Shown: in pieces, positions 1 through 11,030 of the stretch | Position numbering within the stretch: the stretch's first letter is position 1 | Layout: each line of letters opens with the position of its first letter | Assembly (NCBI GenBank): GCA_038501195.1 | Contig: JBBPUQ010000005.1 | Span: forward strand, 4,092,001 to 4,156,000 | DNA: 64,000 nt | DNA from: Nemania diffusa | Taxonomy: Eukaryota; Ascomycota; Sordariomycetes; Xylariales; Xylariaceae | Direction of reading: 5' to 3' | The notes under the pieces: generated by a model | The model's input: only the letters and a program-made list of their open reading frames with translations | Databases searched by the model: none | Told to the model about the DNA's origin: nothing | Translations under genes and position numbers: made by a program

Positions 1-117
1 TATAAAAAATTATTAAAACTTAGTTTATATAGTTATTATTTATTAATTTAAAAAAAGTTGAATATATTACAACATATTTACTTATAATATTAAAACAAAG
101 CTTAAAATAAAATAAAT

Positions 118-200
118 ATATAAAAATTAATAAAAAGTAAAAAAAAGTAAATAAAAGCAAATAAAAATAAAAAATAATATTAGTTAATTATTACTATTAA
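118..200. repeat. Dispersed repeat copy A (pairs with 2551-2633)
   Basis: A stretch beginning TATATAAAAATTAATAAAAA and ending near TTAGTTAATTATTA closely matches 2551-2633, including the AAGTAAAAAAAAGTAA core and the AAATAAAAGCA motif. It is one of two direct copies about 2.4 kb apart. Confidence 0.75.
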
Positions 201-995
201 GTTTTATTATTTAATATTAATAGCAATTTTTAAATATTAAAAAATTATTAGTAGTATATATATTTAAAAACAAATATATAAATAAAACTAGTAATATAAA
301 GTTTAGTTTAGTTTTTATTTAATAAATATTTTATTATTATAATATATAAACTGTTTTAATTTTTTTTACATTTTAGCTATAATAAGCTGTAAATATTGTT
401 GCTTTTTATAAAATTAAATAATTGTAAAAATTAAATATATTTTTTAACTTTTTTTTATTAAAAAGTATATAATTATACTATTAAACTATTAATTTAATAT
501 ATTTATATTTTAATTAGTTAAATATATTAAAACAGTTTTAAAAATAGCTTTATTTTTTTTAAAAACTATTGTTTTTAATATTTTTATTATTATTATTTTT
601 TAATACAATTTATATATAAATAAAAATGTTTTTAATAATAATTTTAACTTTTTAATAGTATAAAAAATATATAAAACTTAATAGTAGCTAATTTTATTTT
701 AAACTAAAAATAGCTATATTAAAATTTAAAACTTAAAACTAAAAATTTATTAAAATTTATTAAAAAAAAAAATTAAACTAATTATATAAGTAAATAAATA
801 AAAACTTTATTAATTAACTTTTTTAATTATATTTTAATTAATTAAAAGTTTTATAAAAAATAATAACTTTTAAAATATTAAAAAATATAAATTTTTAAAA
901 AAATAAAATTATAAATAAATAGTTAAAAATAACTTTTTTTTTTATTACTATTAATTAATAAATATATTTTAGTAGTTAATTATTTAATATATAAA

Positions 996-1215
996 ATAGT
1001 AATAAAAACTTAGTTTTAATTTATTTTTTTATTATTTTTAATAATATAATTAGTTATTTTATTAAAATTTAATAACTGCTTTTTTTAATAATATAATTAA
1101 TTATTTTATTTAATATAATTAAAAAACTTAATTAAAATAGTAATAAAAACTTAGTTTTATTTTAATTTTTTGCTATTATTAATAATATAATTAGTTATTT
1201 TTTATTAAAATTTAA
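996..1215. repeat. Imperfect direct duplication, about 141-bp spacing
   Basis: The stretch 996-1076 (TAGTAATAAAAACTTAGTTT ... ATAATATAATTAGTTATTTT ... AAAATTTAA) recurs at 1137-1215 with scattered A/T differences. A third weaker copy of the ATAATATAATTA motif lies between them near 1090. Confidence 0.7.
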
Positions 1216-2550
1216 CAATTTTATAAATTTTATATATTTAATATAATTAAAAAGTTTAGTTAAATTATTTATAAAATTATTTTTTAATTTAATATATTAA
1301 AAGTATATATAATTTGTTTTAATTTTTTAATTAATATAATAATATATTATATAAATTAATTTTTTTTATATTTTAATTACAATAAACTATAAATACTGTT
1401 ATTAATAATTATTACTAACTTTAAATATAATAACTTTAATAGTTCTTTATATTTATATTTTTATTTTTTTTAAAAAATATTTTTTTTTTTTAAATATATA
1501 TTTATAATGCTTTTTATAATAGCTATAGTTTTTATATCGATTTTATTTAATTAAATGTTTATTATATTTGTTTTAAATAATATAAATTAAATTTGTTTTT
1601 TTATAATAAATTTAGCTTTGTTTTAATTAAATATTTAATTAGTTAAATGTTTAAATAAAATATATATATAGCTACAATTGTTATTAATACTATTATTATT
1701 GTTTATTTTGCTATTATTTTTATTATTTTTAGTTTTGCTTTTATATTTAATATTATTAACGTTTTTATTTTTGTTATTGCTTTTTTTTAAGTTGTTATTA
1801 TTATTGCTATTATTTTAGTTTTAAAATAAATAAACAAATCTTAAAATAAAAAATTATTTTTATTTTATTAATAAAAGCTATAAAAAATATATATATTATT
1901 TATTTTTAAGTACTACTATATAAAGTTTATAACTATTTTAATATATTTAAATATATTAAACTTTTTAATATATTTTAAAACTTTTTTTTTTTTATTTATA
2001 CTTTAATATTTAAAAATATTTATTAACTTTTTTCTAATTTGTAAATAATAATTTAAATGTTTATTAAATATAATAAATATTATAAAAATAATAAAATGAA
2101 TTGATTTGTAATAGTATAGTTTTAACTAGTTTTTATATTTTAGCAAGCTTAAAGTTTTAAAAAAAAAAACAATAATACAAAATAAAAAACTAAAAAATAA
2201 TTTAAAAACTTTTTATATAAACTTTATAATATATAAATATATATAATAAATAAAGTATATATAGTTTTATATAAATAACAGTTAAAAATATATAAATAAT
2301 GTTTATATTTATAATATAAAATTTTTTTTATTTTTTATAAGTTAAAAAAACTATAGTTATATTTAAGCTGTATTTTTTATTATTTTAAGTTTTTATAACA
2401 ACTAAATAAAAAAAGCTATAAATTATTAAACGAACTTTTTTTTACTATTTAAGTTATTTTTACTACAACTTTTTTATTTTAATTTATATTTTTATTTATA
2501 TTTAATTAAATATTAATATATTTTTATAGCTAAAGTAAAAAGTATATAAA

Positions 2551-2633
2551 AATTAATAAAAAGTAAAAAAAAGTAAAAAAAATAAAAAAAAACAAATAAA
2601 AGCAGAAAAAAATATTAGCTAGTTATTATATTA
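2551..2633. repeat. Dispersed repeat copy B (pairs with 118-200)
   Basis: Second copy of the element at 118-200, differing by short A-run length changes and single substitutions. The GCAGAAAAAAATATTAGCTA end retains more G and C than copy A, consistent with unequal decay of two copies. Confidence 0.75.
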
Positions 2634-2635
2634 AT

Positions 2636-2835
2636 ATAACTTTTTTATTTAAAGTTTTTTTTTTTTATTTCTAGTTTTGCTTTTTTATACTATAACATTG
2701 TTTTTATTTAAAGCTTTTTTTTTAGCTTTGCTTTTTTATACTATAATATTGTTTTTATTTCTAGCTATTATTATTATATTAATATAACTTTATTAATATA
2801 ACTTTTTTATTTAAAGCTTTTTTTTTTATTTTTAG
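2636..2835. repeat. Short direct repeats, AT-rich
   Basis: The motifs ATTAATATAACTTTTTTATT and TAGCTTTGCTTTTTTATACT (the second also in a TAGTTTTGC variant) recur two to three times within 200 bp, giving a small degenerate repeat cluster inside the AT-rich block. Confidence 0.65.
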
Positions 2836-3384
2836 CTTTATTTTTTTACTTTTTTTTGTTTTAACTATTTATTTAATTACTACTACAATATATAAACTAA
2901 GTTTACTATTAAAAACAATTATAATATTAAAATATAAAACTTAAAAAATAAAAAATATAAAGCTCAAAATAAAAAGTATAATACTAACTATAATAGTTAC
3001 AATAATTTAAAAGTTTTAAATTTAAGCTTTAAAAATAAATTATTTAATATTGTTAACAAAAAACTATTTAATATTATTAATAAAAAACTAGCTAGTTTAA
3101 ATATAAAAAAGCTAATTTAAAAAAAAAATAATTAAATATAAAATAACTATAGTTATATATAAATAAAAAAAAAAAATATAACTTAAACTTAATTTATATA
3201 ATTTAAAAGCTTTATAAGTTTTTAAAAGTTTGTTTATTTATAATAATTTAAAAAAAAATATTTTATAAATACTAAAACAATTTTAAAAAATTTAGTTTGT
3301 TATTTTATATTAAAAAAAAAATATAAAAATAATATATTAAAAAGTTATTAAAATATTTATTAACTTTTTTTAATTATATTAAAA

Positions 3385-3570
3385 ACTAAAATTAAATTAA
3401 ATATTAAAATTAAACTAAAAACTAAAATTAAAAATATTAAAATTAAACTAAAAATTAAAATCAAAAATATTAAAACTAAATTAAATATTAAAATTAAATT
3501 AAATATTAAAATTAAATTAAATATTAAAATTAAGTTAAATATTAAAATTAATTAATTAAATATTATAATT
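3385..3570. repeat. AT minisatellite with AAATATTAAAATTA units
   Basis: Tandem units of about 19-24 bp based on AAATTAAATATTAAAATTAA are repeated roughly eight times, with an ACTAAAATTAAA variant at the left end. Units differ by single bases. Confidence 0.7.
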
Positions 3571-5129
3571 AAATAGTATTTTAGCTACAATTAAACTTTA
3601 ATTTTTTTAGTTTTTTTTTTAATATAATATATAATTATATAAACTTTGTTTTTAATAATAATAGTTATATTGTAATAAATTATATAAAAAATAATTTATT
3701 TTTAAGTTTTAATTATATAAATTTTATAAAATAATATATAGTTTTAATTATTTTTGTTTTATTAAAGTAGTAGTTATATATTTAATATAATTAATACAAT
3801 TTTAAAACTAAAAAATTTAAACTAAAATAGCTTTTTTATATTTTAATAAACTATATAATAATTTATATTTTTTATAATATAAATATTTTAAATTATATAA
3901 ATTGATTTAATAAATTATAATAAATTATTAATAATAACAATATATAGTTTTAAAAACTTTTTAAAATATTATAAACTAATATTTATTTAAATTTTATTAA
4001 AAAGCTTTTATTATAATAAAAGCTGCAATTATTAAATTAATTTCAAAATCGAATTTTTTAACTTTATAATTAATACTTTATATAAAAATATTATTAATTT
4101 AATTATTATTTATATAATAAATTATATAATATTTTGTTTTAAATTATTTAAAATTATAGTATTAACTAAATTAAATTTAATATATATTTAATAATTTTAT
4201 TAGTTAATTATTATAAAAAAAAGATTTTTTATTTATTTTATAAATAAAATGTTTTTTTTGTTTAATTAATATTTTAAAATTATAATATTATTTTTAATTA
4301 AATAAAAATATAAATTAAAATATTAAAAAAATATAATCGAGTTATAGTAACATTAAATATTAACAAAAAAAATTTAATATTTAAATAGTTTTTATATAAA
4401 ATTATATATTAACTATATTTTAAGTTATAATAACTAAAAGCTAAAACTTTAAATTTAAATATAAACAAATTATATTTTAAAATTAGTTTTAATCAAATAT
4501 ATTTTTTTTTAGTTTTTTTTATAAACTATTTAATAAAAATAACTATTAAAAATTATTTTTAATATAATATTGCAATAAAAACAAAATATTAAAATATTAT
4601 TAATAATTAAAATTTTAATTATATTTTTAGTTAAAATTTAAAATATTTAATTATAAAATTTATTATTATAATAATTAATTATAAATAAAATAAATATAAT
4701 ATTAATATTATATAAAATATAAATATAACTATTTAATTAATTTTATAAAATAATATATTTATTATTTTTTATAATATAATAAATAATAAAATTTAAAAAG
4801 TTAAATTATAACTAAAAAAAGTTAAATATTTATTATAATAATTTATATATAATATTTTATTATTAGTTAAATTATAAATTAATTATAAAATATATAATTT
4901 TTTATATTTAATTTATTATATATTTTAATTATTAATAAGTTTATATATATATTATATAATTAATTATTATTATTTAAATATAATATTTGATTATAAATTA
5001 TATTTAAAAAAAAATTTTTTAAATAAAACTTGTTGCTTTTATAAAAACTATAAATATTTTAAAAATATTAAAATATATAATTGTAATATAAAAAATTATT
5101 AAAATATGTTTTTATATTTTTATAAAAAT

Positions 5130-5680
5130 TATAAAGCTATTTTTATAAAAAAAAGTTATTTTAAGTAGTATAAACAAATTATATATTTTAAAAAAAAACT
5201 GTTTTTTTGTAATATATATAAAACTGCTTTTATAAAAAAAAATAATTTTAAGCAGTATAAATAAACTATATATTTTAAAAAAAAACTGTTTTTTTATAAT
5301 ATATATAAAACTATTTTATAAAAAAAAATAATTTTAAACAATATAAATAAATTATATATTTTAAAAAAAAACTGTTTTTTTATAATATATATAAAACTGT
5401 TTTTACAAAAAAAAATAATTTTAAATAATATAAACAAACTATATATTTTAAAAAAAAACTGTTTTTTTATAATATATATAAAACTACTTTTATATAAAAA
5501 AAACTGTTTTTTTATAATATATATAAAACTATTTTTATATAAAAAAATAGTTTTAAATAATATAAATAAACTATATATTTTAAAAAAAAACTATTTGTTT
5601 ATAATATATATAAAATTGTTTTTATAAAAAAAAATAAGTTTAAATAATATAAACAAGCTATATATTTAAAAAAATAACTA
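5130..5680. repeat. Tandem array of about 87-bp AT-rich units
   Basis: The anchor AAAAAACTGTTTTTTTRTAA recurs with its C at about 5199, 5286, 5372, 5459 and, after a partial unit at 5504, again at 5591 in a diverged form. Spacing is therefore 86-87 bp with one short unit of about 45 bp. Each unit also carries TATAAAYAAAYTATATATTT and TAATATATATAAAACT. About six units are readable before similarity fades near 5680. Confidence 0.85.
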
Positions 5681-6610
5681 ATTAATTTAATTAAATAATA
5701 TAAATTAAATATAAATATAAAACTAAAATTATATATAAAAAAGTTAAATTTAAATATAAAGTTTTTAATTTATAAATAACTATTTTTAATATAATAAAAG
5801 TTTAAAATTAATTTTATAAATTTAATATTTAGTTTTTTTTTTATTAATAAATTAAATTTATTTAACTTTAATAAATTATTATAAATTTATTATTTATATA
5901 TTTTAATTAATAAAACTAAATAATAAATAAATAATAAAATTAAATAAATTAGTTTATATTAAAATTTAAAAATTATTTTTATAATTATTTAAGTTTTTTT
6001 ATATATAATATTTTAATAATATTAAATTTTTAATAAAAGTTTTTTATATAATATATATTTTATAATTTAGTTATTAAAAAAATAATTTTTAAATAAAAAT
6101 TTATTTATTTTAAAATAAAAAATATTAAAATTTGCAATATATATTATTTAATAATAACTAAATATTATAAATATAAACAAGTTTATTTTTAAAATATTAT
6201 AATATAATTTTTAAACTTAAATAATTTAAAAAATATTTTTAATTAAATATTAAATTAATATTATTTATTAAATAAAAAATAAAATTAATAAAATATAGCT
6301 GCTATAAATATAAAACTAAAAAAACTTAGTTTAAATATAAAAAATTATTATTTAAATTTATTTAAAAAAGTTTTAAAAATATAAATATTATAAAATAATT
6401 ATAAAACTAAATATTAATTAAATTAGTAATAGTATATATATTTAAAAATAGTTTTATTTTAAAACTAGTTATATATATTTTATAAAGTAAAAATAAAAGT
6501 TTAAATAATAAAAATATTAAAACGTTTTTATATATAAAACAAACTTTTGTAATAAATTTTTGTTTAAAACTTTTTATAATAAAACAGACTTTTGCAACAA
6601 ACTTCTGCAA

Positions 6611-9600
6611 CATGTTTACAGAGCTGAGATCTTGCTAAAAATGGAAAATCAAGCCTCTAGCGGTTAAGGTGGTGTGTACCATTTCCCCTCAGGTTCATGC
6701 AAGCTCTTCTCAGAAGGGGCAGAATCTGGCAGAAAGACTGCTATAGTACCACCGTTTCTCTCTGGCCCCCCGGCTCTCTAGCTCCCTATTAGAATGTTAG
6801 CACCTGCACGCCGCTGCAAAAAGTGATGCCCAGAGTGCTGTCTGTGACCTCCTTTAGTAAGTCGTCGGTGATGGGACGAACATGCGTCGCGGAGTGCATA
6901 CTACCCACACCCATCGCCTGCATGCCCGGAGTTTCGCAGCGCAGGGCAGCGCAGGGGGAGAAGGGCAGGGCACACACGCACGCACACACTCGTCCATCGA
7001 GGAGACGTCTCCCCGGTCGATTGATAAATACCCGCTAGACCGGCTCCTCCTGCATGGCACACAGACGCTCGACCCGTCGCAGGCGTCGGGCGTGGTGGAC
7101 GGAGCATTTACCCGAATTTACACGGTGGTGGAGCGAATGCCTTGCGAACAGACGATTTTTTTTTATCGCCCATCGTGCCGCGGAGGGGAGGGGGGACTCG
7201 GAGAGGAGTTTCAACTATGCCCGTCCTGGCTCGAGATCCAGCTGCGATGGCGACGTGCCGGAGGCGAGGACGGCGCTAGGTGCGCAACGAGGGCAGAGCT
7301 ACTGCAGGCGCGTTCACGTTGCTCCATGGGCTCGGACGCGAGATGAGATGCTGCGTGCAGGACAGCTAACGGGTTCGAGGAGGTCGACAGACAGACTGGC
7401 GCTGGCGCACATGGGACGGAGATGGAGGCAAACATATAGCCTCACCGCCATCGCGCGGCGGGTAGTGCGTCGAGCTCCTATGCCCGCCGCCGCCGCTGCC
7501 CATGTCCACGTCCGTGGCCTCGAGCCTCTGCGCGTGGGCGCTCGCGCACGAGGTGGCGCGGGGGTGGAAATCTGGGGTCGACAACGATGCCTGGTGCTAT
7601 TCCTATTTCTCATGCAAGCACTTCCGCACAGACGATATGATATCTGCAAGCACTTAAAGGACCCCTAAGTGCCGCTGTGCTCTACTTCAGACTATAGCAC
7701 TGCTGTTGCTGCCTCTGCTGCTGCGATGCACGCACTTTAGCGGCGACCGGGCGGGAAGTACACCCAGGAGCGGGATGGCGCGCGGGAATTGGCCAATGGC
7801 GATTGAGGCAGGAGTTTTGCTGTATGATTCCAGGCCGTTCACCCCGCTGCCTCTCCCTGTCGTTCGATCCCCGTGATCTGCTTCTCCCCGTCTGTGCCCT
7901 GCGTTCCGCTCGTGGGAGACGGTCGTCTGTTCATGCCGTGTCTGATCTGGGGAACTTCCCGCGCGTCGCTCTGCCTCCTGGAGGGCGGGAAACGGATATG
8001 GGTAGGAGATAGAAACGCACGGCTGGCTGGATGGCTGGACGCGGCACGGCACGGCACGGGATGGGCTTGGCTGGGAAGGGGGTTTGGACGAGGCTCGTTC
8101 GTCCCTACATCGGTATAGTGGCATCGTTATGCGTTGCCCGCACGCGTGAAAGGTGAGAGGTCGGCATGTGTGTGTGTGTATGTATGTATGTCGCCGGGGT
8201 AAATACAGATCGGCCATCCCCAAGGTAACCTACTCACCTTTCATGCACGTGGAAATGTCCGAGAGCCATGTCGGTTTATCGTGGGGTCTAGATTGTGACC
8301 TTGGATCTCCTGATGCCTTACTGCGCGGCACACAATCTTGTTACCACGGGTGCACTGGTCACAGACATGCATGGACACGAGAACTGCCTTGGTTAACACT
8401 CACTTGTTACGAGGATGGACACTCGGAGTAGAGTTGATGATACGTAAGTGCAGGACTCTATGTGCGCGAGACGGGATATGTGCTGCAGCTTAGGCTGCTA
8501 GTCTAGTCTGTCTACCTTTCTATCTAGTGAGGTAGGAAGAAAGGATGGATGGTCATATCAACCTACCTCGCAGCGTTGAATTATTGGATCTTAGAGCGAC
8601 GCCGCGTGTGAAGATATCCAAGATACGGAGAATTAAATGGTTAATGCGTCTACTTAGGATCTGCACAGATACTGCACGACACTGAACCCCAGAGATGACA
8701 CTTGCCCATGCGCTCTCAACCGCATCTGGCTCTGCTAAGGCCGATAGATGCCTAGATAAAGCGTTAGAGATAAGCAGAGCCTCTGTAGACTGTCTGAAAC
8801 GCGGTTTGAGACGGAGCGGAAAAATGCCAAGTTCAAACGAAACGAAACGACAACGGCACGGGGCGAGGCGGGGGCATGCGGACGCTGTTCTTCCTCCCTC
8901 GAGGGAGACAAGAGGAGGGGCCTTCTCGTTCTCCGGCTGGTTCAATCCTCCCGAGGCCTTTCGACAGCAGAAAATAGTTCAGATGAAGGATCTTGGCAGG
9001 ATGAGGGGGCAATGGAAAGCGAGGGAGGTAGGGGGCGGCGGCAGAGCGAACCATGTGTGGTGTGGATTCATTCACATGATAGACAGTGGGATTAAGTACT
9101 CTACAGTAGCGTTGTCAGATCACGTACGTAAATACATAGCGAGGGGGGAATGATGTCAATCAGTGATTTGCAAAGATATCCCTGGAGAAGGAATATCTTC
9201 TCGAACAGGACATCTTCAAAGATTCTGGAGGCGAGCGGCGGCGGCGATGGCTGCGCCTGTTGCTGCTGGAATCGTCAGTAAAAGAGGGTATTATTTGAGA
9301 TGGTGCGGGGGAATGGGACATGGGCTCCGTTCGTGTCAAGGCAGCGGGAGGAACCCTTCACGGCGTTTTAGAGTACAGTAAGGCCTTGGGGCTTAGACCC
9401 GAGAGACAGACCTCCTGCCGGGACTTAGGGCTTGTCGATGTGGAGGATTTCGTAGTTAAAAAAAAGATCAGATAGACTTGGAAAACGGGAAGGATTGGCT
9501 AGGACTCATCCCATCCACCATTCCTCCAAACTGCCTCTCTGTCATACGCGCGGCGCCCACGTTTTACGATACCTACGCTAGTTCTCTATCTGCTCCGTAT

Positions 9601-10900
9601 TATCTAGATTGGCTGAATATGGGATTTTTATTTTTCCATTTCGGAATAGCTGCACCTGTAGGATGAGTGAGACGGGTCAAGCTGGAAATATTCTTGGGAC
9701 GAGGCGTCGCGCTGTACTACCTATTGTGTCTACGTAGGCATGAATGATGACGGCGACAAGCCAATATTGTCGGAAACTCGAAACGCGAGGCGTGAAGGGA
9801 GCCAAAGTACGAATTGTGTAGGGCCGAAAAAGGGGATTCGTGATCCCGATGTTCTCGATTGCGACTTCGCGGATGGATGGGGAAAAAAGAAGGGTACGAA
9901 AATAGATAGGTACATGACGTGCACGTGGATTATCAATCTAGATAGGTAGGTAGGTAACGTACAGTAGAGGCAGGGAGGGTGAAATGGGGTTTGTGGGTAA
10001 GTAAGGATTACCATACAGGGTTATTATTATTTCTCTTTAGTGATTTCTATAGCCCTGCGGAAACAAACCCTCGTGCCTCGCATGAAACCATATGTCAGAA
10101 ACAAGAGCTGAGCTGTGCAATGTAACACAACACCCGTCCCGATCGCTGATCGCACCTCGATACCGGGCGATGAACATCTTGAACCAGACTTCTCTGCTGC
10201 GTAGCTAGTGTTAGACGAATACGAGAAACTTCATACAGTATTTACTATGAGATGCAAGTCAGATGTAGTAGAGAGGCGTTGGTGTAGTAGTATATTGATT
10301 CTTCATTTTGGTATCGAGACTGTTGATCTCTTAGAAGCTAATCTAGCTTGACTTTGGTCTTCCTATGCCCCCATCACCTTGCGATGTCTGGTGCGACACA
10401 TTTCTAGCCCCCCCTTTTTGCGTGCGCCATGTGACCCCCAAACTCTCTCAAGCTCACCCTCCCTCGAACAACGGGTTGCCAGTCGGGCCTTCTCAGCTAT
10501 GAAGCAAAAATAAATGACAGGTGAATAAAAAAAAGGGATGGGTGGCTGTTGAATGATTATGGTATTTCAGTTCAGTCCGGCCGTTACAAAACAATTGACA
10601 TGATACGGTACCTGGCGCACTGGGTATCTTGGCTGCCGTTCAGTCGTGGATAATAAGTTACCTGTCGAAGACGACGCAGGTGACATTGGAAGAAGCCTTA
10701 AAACTCCGCAGGATGGTACAAAATGTGATTAATAGGAAAGTGGAAGTGGAAGTGGAAGTGAGGTAATAAAACCGTAGGTAAGAAACGTTGGGGTGAGAAA
10801 GGTCCTCGCGAGGACGTTGCGTTGAAATGCCTGAATGATAAAAACGAATGCCGTCCATGCAAAGATGAGAATGATTGTATATGGGTCGGCCGTGAATCAT
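6611..10900. other. Gene-free stretch of normal composition right of the AT block
   Basis: Base composition changes from almost pure AT to balanced within a few tens of bases around 6605-6640. Open frames exist here because the stretch at 7.0-8.1 kb is GC-rich, but they are Arg/Pro/His-rich, overlap on both strands and match no family I recognise. It contains a TG/TATG microsatellite near 8166-8190 and TAGG runs near 9946. The right part is probably the 3' flank of the minus-strand gene ending at 11031. I see no RNA gene that folds convincingly. Confidence 0.6.
10739..10760. repeat. Hexanucleotide microsatellite (GGAAGT)n
   Basis: Three perfect GTGGAA/GGAAGT units lie in the 3' flank of the coiled-coil gene. 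Confidence 0.85.
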
Positions 10901-11030
10901 CAATGGAACGAGTGATCGTAAGAAGGAATGTGTGTAAACGTATAATGTGTAAAAAGGTGAAGAAATAAATAAAAGCCGTAGATCATACATCGACGGTTGC
11001 GGCACGGGTCGCAGCCGTTTTATGGGTGAT

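Larger units (their letters stand above)
1..6610. repeat. Extremely AT-rich, RIP-like repeat block (gene-free)
   Basis: The sequence is almost entirely A and T, with TpA-rich runs and very few CpG or CpA steps; most remaining G and C sit in AGCT- or ACT-like contexts. No credible coding frame exists. Internal duplications are still recognisable (118-200 with 2551-2633; 996-1076 with 1137-1215; a roughly 87-bp tandem array at 5130-5680), so the block was once built of repeated DNA. C-to-T decay of duplicated DNA in ascomycetes is known as RIP; applying it here is inference. It could be a transposon-derived AT isochore, a centromeric or subtelomeric block, or all of these. No TTAGGG telomere array is visible. 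The left limit lies outside the window. Confidence 0.9.

Noticed and set aside
6407..6613. Minus-strand open frame of 68 codons at the AT-block edge
   Set aside because: Composition is Phe/Lys/Ile/Leu as expected by chance in AT-rich DNA; short internal DNA repeats explain the repeated KVCFI pattern.
7054..7668. Plus-strand open frame of 204 codons
   Set aside because: GC-rich DNA leaves several overlapping long frames on both strands; the protein is Arg-rich without domain-like order and has no splice-supported extension.
7687..8223. Minus-strand open frame of 178 codons
   Set aside because: His/Thr repeats come from the TG/TATG microsatellite and no family is recognisable.
8695..9153. Plus-strand open frame of 152 codons
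   Set aside because: Overlaps an equally long minus-strand frame; composition is random-like.
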